In this document: positions 33,318-43,800 of the stretch, in pieces
Position numbering within the stretch: position 1 is the first letter of the stretch
Layout of the letters: the number at the start of each line of letters is the position of its first letter
From: Fibrobacterota bacterium
Lineage (GTDB): Bacteria; Fibrobacterota; Chitinivibrionia; Chitinivibrionales; FEN-1185
Length of the DNA: 64,000 bases
Assembly (NCBI GenBank): GCA_003165595.1
Contig: PLWQ01000028.1
Coordinates: 243,144-307,143 of the forward strand
Direction: 5' to 3'
Position numbers and translations under genes: made by a program
The notes under the pieces: generated by a model
Databases searched by the model: none
What the model was told of the DNA's origin: nothing
Seen by the model: only the letters and a program-made list of their open reading frames with translations

Positions 33318-35561
33318 ATGAAGAAACATTCTGGAGCCTATGCCTTTCTCGGGTGCGTTTGCCTGATTCTTGCCGGCGGCGCCCTGCGTTGGATCAATGC
33401 AGGGACAATCCTCAAGCAATTCGGCTCCTTCAAGGCCGTCAATGCCGTTGTTCCGGCAGGCAATCAACTGTGGCTTGCGACGTCGGGCGGTGTTGTCCGG
33501 TACGACAAGACAACCGGCGCGACAAAAGTCTATTCGGCTATTTCCGACATTCCCGACATGAATCTTACCGCCGGCGTCATTGACAACACCGGAGACCTCT
33601 GGTTCGGAAGCGCATCCGGGTTCCTCACGCATTGTCATCCGCAAACCGAGACGTTCACGTCGTACAACGCACTCGCCACCGCCGTACCCAGCTGGCAAAT
33701 CAGTTGCATCGTGCGAAGCGGCGGGTTCCTGTTCATCGGCACCCAGAAGGGAATCGGCGTTTTCAACATCGGGAGGCAATCATTTCAGAACGTAACGCAG
33801 TTCGGCTCCGCCACCTCCGACAGCGTGTCGGACATTCGGGTATTCGGGGACACCATCGCGGCGGTTCTTCCGGGTGGCCTCGTCTACACCGTGGTACCTG
33901 ATTTCCAGAACGCAATTTTTTCCGATCCGGGAATATGGAATTTTGTTCCCTCGTCAGGCGTGGTGGGAGTAGTCCGCCAGGCCGACAGCCTGCTGTCCAG
34001 CCCCAGGATTTCGGCGCAAATCGGGTCGAACCTCTGGCAATATGCCGGGGGAGACAATGCGCTGCTGCTTAACGGCGCCCTTGTGAACAATTTCGGTTCT
34101 CCTGTAACCGGCGTTGCGCCCCTTGGCGATTCGCAGGTTGCCGTCGGCACGCGGAGTTCATTCTGGTACCTGTGCAACCTGAAGAAACAGACCTTTTTGC
34201 AGCATATGATCAACGGCCCTGAAGATTCGTATACAAAAGGATGCGCCGTTGACCAGAATGGCGTGCTCTGGTTCGTGCCCTACGATATGACCAACGGCAT
34301 CGGCCAGTTTGACGGCAAGAGCTGGACTAGTTTGACCAACGATAATACGCCGAGCCTCCCCCCCATGGGCGCCGGTCCGTTTATTTGCAAAAACGCCGTC
34401 ATGGTGACCTCGCAGAACGATATCTGGGTATCAACGTTCGGTTATGGCGCAAAATGGTTCAACCGGCTCACGGGAAGGTGGTCGTCGTACGAGGACTCCC
34501 ATTCGCCCTATTATGCCCATTACGATCAGCCGTCTCCGATCGTGCGGTGGGACCCGGACTCGGTAAAGAACTGGTGGAGCTTTGTTTCGTCGACCTGCGA
34601 AGACTCTCTCGGCTACATCTGGCTGGCAAACAACAAGGCCATCACGGGAAATTTCCTTGACGTCCGGAAGCCCCGCGACAATTCGGTCTGGCGCAGCTTC
34701 AATATCAATCCGCTCGGGTACGGGACCAATCCGCTCATTACCGGGCCAATGGCCGCAAACCAGGATCGGGCCGCAAATACCCAGTATATTTACGTCGGAT
34801 TCAACAGGCAGGCAGACTATTCCGGCGGCGGGCTCCTCATCCTGAGCTATTCATCGCTGGCAAACCCCCTCGATACTCAGACCCAGATGCGGGTCCAACT
34901 GTACGAGCAGCAGATATCGGTAACGGGATTTGCGGTTGTCAACGACACGCTCGTGTGGGTCTCGGCCGAGGACGGAATTTACCGGATAACGCACAACGAC
35001 ACAGCGACCATTACCAAGGTCTCCACGGTTACATCGACCGCCATCTTTGAGGCAATCGCCGTGGGTACAAACGGCAAGCCCGTGTTCTGCAAGGACAAGG
35101 ACCTTTACATGTACAACGACGACGATTCCTCGCTCACCAATCTCACGAGGTGCGGTACCCTGGGCACGCCCGTAAACTGGATAACGCTCGACAAGAAGAC
35201 CGGCGTGTACTGGGTCGCTGCGACGTCCGGCTTGTACCGGTTCGACGCGGGCGACACCGGCGTAACGCAAACCGGCGCCGCGGCGGGGACCATCGACGTC
35301 TATCCGAATCCCATGTCGCGGACGTATCTGCGGAACCAGCACCCGATCCGATTTGCCAGGTTGACCACGCAAAATCCCCAGGTCCGCATCTACGATGCAT
35401 CCGGCACGCTTGTGCGCATTCTTGCTGCCGTCAATACCAGCATCATCAACTGGGACGGCACCAATACCGCCGGAAGGGTCGTGATTCCAGGTGCGTATTT
35501 CTACCAGGCGAATTCTCAAAACGGAAAATTGTGCAGGGGAAAGATCTTCGTTATTCCGTAG
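33318..35561 (+). CDS. PorZ-like beta-propeller protein with T9SS-type C-terminal domain
   Basis: An exported protein of 747 residues. After a signal peptide come propeller blades of the two-component-regulator type: LWLATSGGVVRYD, LWFGSASGFLTH, LFIGTQKGIGVF, DIWVSTFGYGAKWFN and VYWVAATSGLYRFD. The end (IDVYPNPMSRTYL, VRIYDASGTLVRIL, INWDGTN, GAYFYQANSQNGKLCRGKI) is a type A-like T9SS sorting or FlgD-like domain. Size and order resemble PorZ (about 776 residues in Porphyromonas gingivalis), which recognises A-LPS for the PorU attachment complex. A PorU homologue lies 5 kb away. It could instead be an ordinary T9SS cargo. Confidence 0.7.
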   Translation: MKKHSGAYAFLGCVCLILAGGALRWINAGTILKQFGSFKAVNAVVPAGNQLWLATSGGVVRYDKTTGATKVYSAISDIPDMNLTAGVIDNTGDLWFGSASGFLTHCHPQTETFTSYNALATAVPSWQISCIVRSGGFLFIGTQKGIGVFNIGRQSFQNVTQFGSATSDSVSDIRVFGDTIAAVLPGGLVYTVVPDFQNAIFSDPGIWNFVPSSGVVGVVRQADSLLSSPRISAQIGSNLWQYAGGDNALLLNGALVNNFGSPVTGVAPLGDSQVAVGTRSSFWYLCNLKKQTFLQHMINGPEDSYTKGCAVDQNGVLWFVPYDMTNGIGQFDGKSWTSLTNDNTPSLPPMGAGPFICKNAVMVTSQNDIWVSTFGYGAKWFNRLTGRWSSYEDSHSPYYAHYDQPSPIVRWDPDSVKNWWSFVSSTCEDSLGYIWLANNKAITGNFLDVRKPRDNSVWRSFNINPLGYGTNPLITGPMAANQDRAANTQYIYVGFNRQADYSGGGLLILSYSSLANPLDTQTQMRVQLYEQQISVTGFAVVNDTLVWVSAEDGIYRITHNDTATITKVSTVTSTAIFEAIAVGTNGKPVFCKDKDLYMYNDDDSSLTNLTRCGTLGTPVNWITLDKKTGVYWVAATSGLYRFDAGDTGVTQTGAAAGTIDVYPNPMSRTYLRNQHPIRFARLTTQNPQVRIYDASGTLVRILAAVNTSIINWDGTNTAGRVVIPGAYFYQANSQNGKLCRGKIFVIP

Positions 35562-36666
35562 CCCCGCCACCGGCAAGCCTCCGGGCGACAGCGGGCATCG
35601 ATTCCCGCATGTAGCCAAGCATTGTCTCCCACACCCTCGCATACGAATGATGTTCCTGCACCCATGGCCTGCCGCGCGCGCCCGCAGCCGTGCGGTATTC
35701 CTTGTCGTCAATGAGCCTCAGGAGAACGTCGTGGAGCGTATCGCCGGTGGCGAGCACAAAGGGGTGATCGGCAAGGAATGACGCGTACTCCGGCGTGAAC
35801 TCGGTGACGGTAGGGATGCACATGGCAAGTGTTTCGAGGGAATTGACGCCGTACCCCGTTCCGCCGAAGTTGCCGATCTGCTCAATTGCTATATGAGATC
35901 GCGCCTTTTCCGCAAGAACGGTGTCGCGGCTCACGCCCGTAAGGATTGCATACTCGATGTCGCGCTCCCTGGAAAGTCTTTTGAGCACAGGCTCAATAAG
36001 GTGTGTTCCCTTTGCCGCCGGGTTTGACGGCGCATGAATGATGCGGATTCTTGCGCCGGGGCTCGCCGCCCGCGGCAGAGAGGAGCAGTCGTAGGGCAGT
36101 GCCAGATATTTCAAATTCGGATGCAGGGAGAGCAGGTCGAATTCACTGGTGAGATTGAGGCTGCTTGCCTCGTCGACGGCCCGCACGATCCCACGGCCGC
36201 GGATGTCCGGGCCGTGGTAGTGGCACACAATGGGTTTGCCGATGGCGCGAAGTTTCTTTACCCAACGCGAATCGCGGAAGAAATCAATTCCGCCGTGAAA
36301 ATGGTAGATGTCGAATCCGTACAGACCGTACTGCCTTGCCAGTCCGGAGAATTCGGGGGCGCGCCATTCGTCGCGCAGAGCGACCCATGCCGCTTCCAGC
36401 GCACCGGCCGGTTTGTACTCGTATGTCACACCGTGCGCGGCCTGCTCCGCGATACGCCGCTGTGCCTCGGCTTCACGCCTGCGCCGGATTTCGCGCAGCC
36501 ACCAGGGATCAAACAATTGCTTGTTGAGGCATATGTCCTCCGGCATGTTTCCCCGGTGTTTGTACAACGTGAGCAGGCGGCCCGAATGGCCCATCGCCTC
36601 GTACACTTTGCAAAATGTCAAGGGGACATTCACGGTATTGAAATAGGAGAAGTGCAGGCTTCTCAC
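35551..36666 (-). CDS. GT4-like glycosyltransferase
   Basis: A 371-residue GT-B protein. GFDIYHFHGGIDFF and VCHYHGPDIRGRG correspond to the N-terminal Rossmann domain. IRIIHAPSNPAAKGTHL and EQIGNFGGTGYGVNSLETLAMCIPTV give the donor-binding domain, with a substituted EX7E motif. The GTG start overlaps the preceding glycosyltransferase stop (GTGA). It is the last of three overlapping GT4 genes and converges with the PorZ-like gene, sharing 11 bp of 3' end. Confidence 0.82.
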   Translation of the reverse strand: MRSLHFSYFNTVNVPLTFCKVYEAMGHSGRLLTLYKHRGNMPEDICLNKQLFDPWWLREIRRRREAEAQRRIAEQAAHGVTYEYKPAGALEAAWVALRDEWRAPEFSGLARQYGLYGFDIYHFHGGIDFFRDSRWVKKLRAIGKPIVCHYHGPDIRGRGIVRAVDEASSLNLTSEFDLLSLHPNLKYLALPYDCSSLPRAASPGARIRIIHAPSNPAAKGTHLIEPVLKRLSRERDIEYAILTGVSRDTVLAEKARSHIAIEQIGNFGGTGYGVNSLETLAMCIPTVTEFTPEYASFLADHPFVLATGDTLHDVLLRLIDDKEYRTAAGARGRPWVQEHHSYARVWETMLGYMRESMPAVARRLAGGGATE

Positions 36667-37841
36667 CGGGGTGTTCCCTTCATGGCTTTTTCCATGAAAT
36701 CAACGTATATCTTCTTCTCATTCTCCCAGCAGAACCGCTCGGCCGCGGCGCGGCAGTTGGCGCGGTAGACTGCAAGGTCCGGGAACACCGCGAGGAATTC
36801 GGCGAGTGCAGCGCGTATGCCCTCTACGCTCGACGGCGACACCACCCATCCCAGTTTCCATTCACGCACTACGCGCGAGATTTCCGGACCGTCGCTTGCG
36901 ATCACCGGGATTCCGGCGTTCACATAATCGAACAACTTACTCGGAAGCGTAACCGTCATGTTGATGCCGCGCATCTCGTGAATCACTTGCCCTAGCTGGG
37001 CGTCCTTGAGATAGTAGACGAACTCGTCGCTCTTCACCGGGTCTGCAAAATGCACCCGGGCCGAAAGGCCGCGGTGCGCAGCCTCGCTGCGCAGCGCTTC
37101 TTTGTATTCCCCGGCCCCCACGAGCGCAAAATGCAGCGGCGTGAGAGGCTCCATGGCGCACACAAGGGGAAGAAGGCCGCGGTTTTCCGCGATCTCTCCC
37201 TTGTAAATAACGAGGGGGAGGTCGGCCGGAATCCCGAACAGTCTCCTGAGGCGACCGTCCGGGGCGGCCGCATAGTCGCTCTTGTTGGGCACATTAAGGA
37301 TCGTTGCGGTATGGGAAAGTCCGTAATCACGCCTCAAAAACCGTTCCGTGGTGTTGCACACGGCGGCAACGTTCTGCGCTTGAGCGATGCCGAGCCATTC
37401 GAGCATGAACCACACGCGGCGCATCACGGGTTTGGCCACAAGCTGGTCCACGCCCTGAAAATATTCCAACGAAAAATAATTGTACCGCGCCCGGTGAAGC
37501 CCGGCCGCGATCCTGGCAGGCACAAGCGCGGGCGGATCAACCGCCTCATACAACCGCGCCTTCAGACGGAGCAGCACCGCCAGGAGAGAAAAGAAATAGC
37601 GAAGGAAGAAGATCTTCCCGCGTGTGGAGCCGGCCTCAATAGTAATAGGATAGGTGTCTATGCCGGGCCAGGCCGGGTCGCCCTGGCCTGGCCGTCCTTC
37701 CCACGAAACAAGCGCCACCCGGTATCCTTTTTCGACAAGGGCCGACGCCTGGCGGTGGAAAAACGGATAGAACCGGGCATCGGCCAGATGGACGATGCAC
37801 ACATCGTAGCGGTTCCGCGAAATCGGTTTAGAAACGAGCAT
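36663..37841 (-). CDS. GT4 glycosyltransferase
   Basis: A protein of about 392 residues from MLVSKPISRNRYDVCIVHLA. GT-B features: DVCIVHLADARFYPFFHRQA, VIYKGEIAENRGLLPLVCAM (donor domain start) and GINMTVTLPSKLFDYVNAGI with PVIASDGPEISRVV, the family's nucleotide-sugar site. The chosen ATG overlaps the upstream gene by 14 nt; in-frame starts further upstream would overlap more and were not used. It is the middle gene of the three-gene GT4 set. Confidence 0.85.
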   Translation of the reverse strand: MLVSKPISRNRYDVCIVHLADARFYPFFHRQASALVEKGYRVALVSWEGRPGQGDPAWPGIDTYPITIEAGSTRGKIFFLRYFFSLLAVLLRLKARLYEAVDPPALVPARIAAGLHRARYNYFSLEYFQGVDQLVAKPVMRRVWFMLEWLGIAQAQNVAAVCNTTERFLRRDYGLSHTATILNVPNKSDYAAAPDGRLRRLFGIPADLPLVIYKGEIAENRGLLPLVCAMEPLTPLHFALVGAGEYKEALRSEAAHRGLSARVHFADPVKSDEFVYYLKDAQLGQVIHEMRGINMTVTLPSKLFDYVNAGIPVIASDGPEISRVVREWKLGWVVSPSSVEGIRAALAEFLAVFPDLAVYRANCRAAAERFCWENEKKIYVDFMEKAMKGTPR

Positions 37842-39042
37842 GGGTTCGCTTGCTTGACATAAGTGATTGGTAGACCGCATCCACTGCTGCAAAATGTTTG
37901 CCGTACGAGAAGGTTTTGGCCGCATGTGCACGGCCGGCGCCGCCGAGTTTGTTTCTGAGTCCGGCGTCGGTTGCGAGAAGCACCACCTTGCGCGCGGCTT
38001 CGGCGACGTCGAATTGCCTCACAAGAAATCCTTGCTCGCCGTCCACAAAACATTCGCTTACGCCGCCTGAGTCAAAGGCAACCACGGGCACCGCCATGGC
38101 CATTGCCTCGAGAATGACGCCGCCCAGGCCTTCCTGATAGTTAGGAAGATGCACGAACACCGTGGTGTGAGACAGCAACGCGGGAATTTCTTCGTGCGGC
38201 ATCTGGCCGGTGATGGTTATCAGGCGGTTGAGTCCCAGCTCCAGCATCAGGTCTTTCACGGCCTGATAGTAGCTCTCGTGGCCCGGCTGCTTGTCGCCCA
38301 CGATAAGATACTGCAGGCGGCCCGGAGCGGCTTTTTCGCACAGCGCGGCCATGCGGATAAAATGTTCGTGGCCCTTTACACGAAGGAACTTCGCTACGGT
38401 GACCACGGCGAGCCTGCCGGGGTCGATCGTGGGAGGACGGGGAAACGAGCGTGAGGCGCCGAAAAGGCGCGGATCGGGACCGGGGTCGTATACCACCGCC
38501 GCCCGTCGGTCTCCAACGCTGCGTTTCACTGCTTGCGAAATGCACACGACGGCGCCGGCAAACATCCGGCTCCACAGGCGGAACGCGCAGCGCCCGGAAC
38601 GTGTTTCTATGCTTCGCCTCACGTGCGCCACCACGCGGGCGCCCGATGCCGCCGCGCACGGGTAAAACGGCGCGTCGATGATATCGGAAAAATGGACAAG
38701 CGCAAACCGTCCCTTGCGCATGAAGCACGTCACGCGCACAAGCGCTCCCGGCAGCGTCAGGCAGAACAAGAGGAAACCCACTCCCCGCCTTGGAGAGCGC
38801 ATTCGCGCAAAGGGAACGATGGATACCGGGACCGCGGCTGCCTTGAGCCGATCAACGAATTCGCCCGATTCCGGGAATACGGCATGCACCTGGTATCGCG
38901 GGTCCTGAGCATAGTGGGTGATGAGCGCATAGGTGCAGATGGGCATGCCGGTATCGAATGAAGCGACCGACGAGAAGAAGCAGATTCTCGTTTTTGCAGG
39001 CTCTTTGACTATGGAGTGCGTGGCGGACCTTGATCCAATCAT
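37828..39042 (-). CDS. GT4 glycosyltransferase
   Basis: A protein of about 404 residues from MIGSRSATHS, start supported by GGAG 8 nt upstream. N-domain: ICFFSSVASFDTGMPICTYA and FALVHFSDIIDAPFYPCAAA. C-domain: TVAKFLRVKGHEHFIRMAAL, ITGQMPHEEIPALLSHTTVF, LPNYQEGLGGVILEAMAMAV with PVVAFDSGGVSE, a textbook GT4 EX7E region. It is the first gene of three overlapping GT4 genes that probably assemble the glycan handled by the Wzx-like protein. Sugars unknown. Confidence 0.88.
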   Translation of the reverse strand: MIGSRSATHSIVKEPAKTRICFFSSVASFDTGMPICTYALITHYAQDPRYQVHAVFPESGEFVDRLKAAAVPVSIVPFARMRSPRRGVGFLLFCLTLPGALVRVTCFMRKGRFALVHFSDIIDAPFYPCAAASGARVVAHVRRSIETRSGRCAFRLWSRMFAGAVVCISQAVKRSVGDRRAAVVYDPGPDPRLFGASRSFPRPPTIDPGRLAVVTVAKFLRVKGHEHFIRMAALCEKAAPGRLQYLIVGDKQPGHESYYQAVKDLMLELGLNRLITITGQMPHEEIPALLSHTTVFVHLPNYQEGLGGVILEAMAMAVPVVAFDSGGVSECFVDGEQGFLVRQFDVAEAARKVVLLATDAGLRNKLGGAGRAHAAKTFSYGKHFAAVDAVYQSLMSSKRTHARF

Positions 39043-39112
39043 CCGGTTTCTCCAGCAGAAAATATACATTCCCGTTGGCCGCAGTCACGGGTCCGGCCTC
39101 TGCGCGTCCCAC

Positions 39113-39155
39113 CTCGAAAAAAAGAGGCCACGCCCGTTCCCGGGCCTGGCCTCCT
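39113..39155 (-). terminator. Intrinsic terminator after the Arg/Pro-rich membrane protein gene
   Basis: On the minus strand GAGGCCAGGCCCG, a GAA loop region and CGGGCGTGGCCTC form a hairpin with one mismatch, followed by TTTTTTT. It starts about 40 nt after the stop of the gene at 39197 and before the GT4 gene set. Confidence 0.8.
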
Positions 39156-39196
39156 GCAAATTGCCGTCATGCGCGGTTCGCGCGCGTCAATAGGGC

Positions 39197-40087
39197 TTAT
39201 CTCCCGAAATGAATCGGCTGAGCCTCTCCCTCGCCCGAGTCGCTTGACTCGGGGGAAGCGCTCCGGGGCGGATTTCCCTGCTGACCCTCGACGTGGGGAG
39301 CCAGCGGTGGGGCAACGGCACCTATGGCCGGTTGACTCGACGGATTGGCGTTGGCCGCACCCGCAGCGGCCTGCTCTTCGGCGGTAAGGATTCTCCTGCG
39401 CACCAGCACTTTTCTGCCGTGAAGCACCTCGGTATTCTCGGGAACGATCGCCACCGGTTCTTTGGCGGCAACCGGCTGGCTGGGAGCAATGATCTGGGGC
39501 CGCGGCGGCGCAATCTCGGGCGGAGGAGAAAAGGGCGCCGGCGCAGTCGCCGCGGGTGGCTGGCTCATGGCCGGGGGTAGATCGGTCTGTGGCGGCCTGT
39601 CCATTTCCGGGGCCCGGTTTCTGTCTCTAAACTGGTTGCCCTGGGGGCGGTTGTGCCTGTCCCTGTCTCTTCTCCGAAAATCGTCGTCTCTTCCCCTGTT
39701 TGGTCTGTTGTTGTTCTGATCTGGTCTTCTCTGGGAATTCTGAGGCGTGGAAACAACGTCCTTTATTTGCTTCCTGGCGTTTTCCTGGTCGCGCTCCGCG
39801 TTCTTGAGCCTGAGATTTATGTCTCGCAGAGATTTCTCCACATGATCGACCGGCTGCGGTTCCGGCGGCGTGAAAGGCTTTGGTCTCTGATCCATCACGG
39901 GCTTCTTGTTGAAGCGGTTGTCATCACGTCTCTTTCTGAAGTCCCGGTTGTCGTTGACAACGGGCGGGACTGCCGCAGGTTCGGGCTTTGCAACCGGCTT
40001 CTTGCCGGAAACAATAAGCACGATTGAAATTATCTGCAGGATGATTATAATAACAGACGCTGTTACTACTATCGTTGCTAAATCCAT
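39197..40087 (-). CDS. Membrane-anchored low-complexity protein, unknown function
   Basis: A 296-residue protein with one N-terminal TM helix (LATIVVTASVIIIILQIISI) and no cleavage site. A short coiled-coil-like stretch follows (VEKSLRDINLRLKNAERDQE), then an Arg/Asp/Asn-rich region with repeated RD and RP pairs (about 115-165), a Pro-rich region (165-215) and a short basic segment VLHGRKVLVRRRILTAEEQA. The Arg/Asn-rich part suggests RNA or nucleic-acid binding or phase separation at the membrane. No family recognised. It ends with a clear terminator; a much smaller protein with similar topology lies upstream. Confidence 0.75.
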   Translation of the reverse strand: MDLATIVVTASVIIIILQIISIVLIVSGKKPVAKPEPAAVPPVVNDNRDFRKRRDDNRFNKKPVMDQRPKPFTPPEPQPVDHVEKSLRDINLRLKNAERDQENARKQIKDVVSTPQNSQRRPDQNNNRPNRGRDDDFRRRDRDRHNRPQGNQFRDRNRAPEMDRPPQTDLPPAMSQPPAATAPAPFSPPPEIAPPRPQIIAPSQPVAAKEPVAIVPENTEVLHGRKVLVRRRILTAEEQAAAGAANANPSSQPAIGAVAPPLAPHVEGQQGNPPRSASPESSDSGEGEAQPIHFGR

Positions 40088-40444
40088 AAGTACGAAACTC
40101 CATAAGGTTTGAAAAAAGGGTTTTGTTATCCAGCTGTTGCATCTTCACTGCTGCAGGGCCTCTGGTATTGAGTGCGACATAGTATGCACGCACTTCACTT
40201 GCATTATGTCCTTTCCTCGCTCTTCACACACCTGCTGCCGGACACTACGCGCAGGGCGCGGTAATCGATGCGTGGCGCATCTGCTTGAAACGGTACTGTT
40301 GCCTGCAAACCTCCTTTCTTTTTTGTCAAACGGCGGCACCGCCAATGATGCCGCACCACTTTTTTGTCAAAGATCCAAGGGAAAGTCGCGCGCATTCGGA
40401 TCGGCCGCTCTGGAACCAATCAAGACTCGGCCTTCGCCTGGCGG
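40088..40444. other. Intergenic stretch with repeat-like motifs
   Basis: No gene is evident. On the minus strand 40168-40213 reads GGAAAGGACATAATGCAAG and then GCATACTATGTC. This resembles the GGCAAA-GACATAATGC hairpin motif of repeat family B (13469-13500 and 6672-6700), so it may be a decayed copy. TTTTTTGTCAAA occurs twice (40320-40360), flanking CGGCGGCACCGCC. Nothing else was recognised. Confidence 0.4.
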
Positions 40445-40633
40445 TTATTTTTTGGGCTCATTGGGACTCTTAGGGGTTTCCCGGGGCGCACCGGAGATCT
40501 CATTGGTACTCTTGATGATGGCGGCCAACTCGTTGATCTTCTTCGTCGCCAGGTAGATTTTGCTCCAAAGGAAAATAAGAACGAGGAGGAAGAAAAAGAA
40601 GTTGATTATCCAGATTATTCTGACAATTTCCAT
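40445..40633 (-). CDS. Small single-pass membrane protein
   Basis: A 62-residue protein with one strong TM helix (IIWIINFFFFLLVLIFLWSK) followed by a helical stretch YLATKKINELAAIIKSTNEI and a Lys/Pro-rich tail. Topology (N-terminal helix, short coil, charged Pro-rich tail) is like a miniature of the 296-residue protein just downstream, so a functional or evolutionary link is possible. No strong ribosome site was seen. Function unknown. Confidence 0.5.
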   Translation of the reverse strand: MEIVRIIWIINFFFFLLVLIFLWSKIYLATKKINELAAIIKSTNEISGAPRETPKSPNEPKK

Positions 40634-40680
40634 AATACGCTATTAATAAAAAACATTATGTGACATCCCGCGAGGCCTTG

Positions 40681-40869
40681 TCACTCCTTAAGATACGTCT
40701 CGGGACTCGCGAGACGCAAGAATTTATCGGCAAGCAACCACTCTGCTTGGAGGCCGTGAAACCAAAGTGCTGCGGCGCGCATCGGCCAGAGGGAATTCCA
40801 ATCCGGCAGGGTCGGCATGCGAAATTGGCACCCGGTCCTTTTGCTGCACAGGGCAATCCGCCGGTACAA
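40681..40869 (-). CDS. Possible small ORF after porU
   Basis: A 62-codon frame directly downstream of porU. The part MPTLPDWNSLWPMRAAALWF with GLQAEWLLADKFLRLASPET looks more protein-like than chance (Trp/Leu-rich amphipathic helices). No good ribosome site or family is visible; it could be the remnant of a longer gene. Low confidence. Confidence 0.25.
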   Translation of the reverse strand: MYRRIALCSKRTGCQFRMPTLPDWNSLWPMRAAALWFHGLQAEWLLADKFLRLASPETYLKE

Positions 40870-40873
40870 CTTG

Positions 40874-43800
40874 TTACCGTGGCGGATTGATCGCCAACTT
40901 CTCTATCGGACTCTTGACAACTTTCTGTTGGACCCTGTCTTCGGCAATCACCTGGTACAAATAGACGCCGGGCGAAAGCTTGTGGCCGAAATCGTCTCTT
41001 CCGTCAAACGGTTCTCCGCGTTTGACGTCCTTGAATACTCTCACCAGCCGTCCCGACAGCGTGAACAATCTGATGGTAACAATCACCCGTTCTTCTTCGG
41101 TCTGGGTCACCGTCTTGGACAAATCGAAGTAAAAATTGCTCACCTGCCCCATGGGAACCGGGTTCGGATAGGTAAACACATGATACAAGGCAAGCTCGTC
41201 TTCGGTGGTGACCTCAAGAGCGACGCCCCTCTTTGCCACATTTCCAAGAAGGTCCTGCGCGGTGATATTGATGGTATAGGAGCCCAGCGGTACGGTTCCC
41301 GCGTCGAAGGTCCAGTTTGCGGTACCGCGGCGGTAGTCTCCCTGCCCAAACTGGAATTTGTGGTTGATATTGGTGCGCGCGATAACGCCCGGCACCTCAA
41401 ACGTTATCCCCTCATTGGGCCCGGAGGACACTGCGTCGATACCGCTGGAGTCGTACATGTCTATCTCAAGTGTCAAGGGGAGCGGCGCGGAGATCTTGTC
41501 GGTGGACGTTGCGCCCATGCTCGACGCCGCTGCCGCGGTCGCGGACGCTCCCTGGTACACCGGCCGGATCGAGATTGACGGGCCGACGGTATCGGTGATT
41601 TTTGTGGAGGCAAAACCGTGAAACAGGTAATTGCTGTTGCTGCCGAGCGCGACGCTGTCGGCGATCCAGCCGTACCCCGTGAGCCGGATGCCCGAAGTGT
41701 TGAAGGTGACATTCTTGGGCAGCAGGATCTGCTGTTGGAACACGCCATTAACAATCTGCGTCTGCCCTGCAAAAATCGGAGTCCCGGGCATTTTGTATAT
41801 GGGATTGTTTCCCGTGAGGGCCTGGCCGCCGTCCTTGCGCGTGGTGGCATAAGCAGGATTGAACAGGGTAATTTGCACCTTGGCGTTGCCGGCGGCGCCG
41901 AACTGCAGGTCGGCGGTTCCATTTTTCCTAAGGACTGCCCCGCGTATCGTTACCGGCTGCAAAGCCTTGAGCGTGTCCTTGAGCACGGCGCCGTTATTGT
42001 CGACAACGGTAAAGGAGATCGTGCGAGCCGGCCTCATCAGGTGTATGGACGGGTCGCCCAGGTATGAATACACTTTCTGGTTGTCGTCGGGGCCGGAATT
42101 CTTTGCCAGCGTAAGGGCTTCGCCGAGGCTTCTGGCTCCGCTGTCGCTGGTGTCAAAACAGAAAGTGAAAAAGTTCCCCGCAAGCTTTTCGTTGTCGGAG
42201 GCGTAGGCCTCACGAGTGGCCGAGATCGTGCTGATCGCGGCGCTGTTGGCCGCAAGAACGCAATATTCGGCCAGACACCGTTTTGTGCCGGGTTGATCGA
42301 ATTTGCCTACCGAGCACGAGAAAGCGGAAATAAGGGGGTACTCGCCGTTATTCTGCAGGTTGCCGATATCCTCGGCCATAAAAATGTGTTCGTCGGCCCA
42401 CACATTGTCGGCCCCGTGACCGAAATAGTTGACATATGCCACGCCGTTGTTTATCCCGTTGATGAGCGCCTGCTTGGCTTCGGGCTTTTCGTGCTGGGCG
42501 TTCCAGGGGTATTCGAACAAGTAGTCTTTTCGTACGTCGATGGCGGGACGCAAATGCTCCACAAGGGAGTCGACCATCTCTGACGACTCCTCGTGTTGCG
42601 TGCCGAGCTGGTCCACTTTGTTTCCCTGCATGTCGTCGTCGGCGACAAGCAGCATCCGGTTGCGCCACGCGCCGAAATCCGCGACCGACGGGTCCTCCGT
42701 CTGGATGATTTTGTCAACCGCTTGCGAAGCGTCCTGCGCCGTTCTGCAGGGAATGCGGCCCAGGAAACAATCGGGCGTTGAGGCCGGCGAGGCGGCATTG
42801 TCGCCCGGATCAAGGTACACAAAGAAATCTTCAACGCATTTGTCGCTGAATTCCGCCACCGGGATAAAGCAGGTGTCTCGCGTGGCAATATTTCGATAGT
42901 CGTAGTGACCGCCTCCCATGAACACGACATAGTCGAACGAGGAGTTCTGAGCGTGCACGTATTCCAGGCAATTTCGCAATGCGGAAGGGTCGGTATTGCT
43001 CCCCGAGAACTGGTCGTAAATGTCGGTTATTGAAATTGCCTTGGGGTTGCCGAACCGGCCGATGTTTCTCTTGTGCCGCGCAAGCCGCTGGGCCTGCACC
43101 ATGAAGTTGGGGTGGGTGACAATGAGGTAATCGATGGGCGTCGACAGAGAGCGAAGGTCCCGCACGGTAAAGTCCGTGCCGCTCTTGGGACCAACAAGCG
43201 TTAGCGTGGGGGAACCGCCGATCGCCTGCTGTGTGCAAACGTAGTACCGCACGCCGATCCCTGCCGTGTCGGTCCATTCGTAGGTTCCACCGCTCCGTAC
43301 CGTGTCCACGAGCGACATCGAAGCATCGGCGTTGCCGATTCTTATGATGTAAACCAGATCCGAGGGAAGTCCGGAAAGCCTGTATCGCACCAGGCCCGAG
43401 TCTTCCGGCGAAAACACGGTGAGGGAGGGCTGGTTTGTCATTGTGAGCTTTTCCATGTACCGGAATTCAACCTGTTTCAACTCAACGGTGTCGCTCTTGC
43501 CCGCGTTTATAGAAAGAACAAGACCGCTGCCGGGGCTGTACGTAAAGGGAGACCACGTGCCATATTGGCCTTGGGTGGATATGGCGGAGCCGCCGTAGAG
43601 TATCGTAAGGTTCGGCGATCCCGTCATGTATCCCGAGATAACCTGCAGGCTGCAGGGCGCCGCTGCATCGGCCAACGGAAGCACCGGATTGTCAATTGGG
43701 AACGACGGCATGTAGTAGGTGAGACTTGTCCAGGCCCATTCGAGGCCGCCATCGCCGCCCTGGGTGAGGGACGGCCAGACGGATTTCTTCAGGAGCAGGT

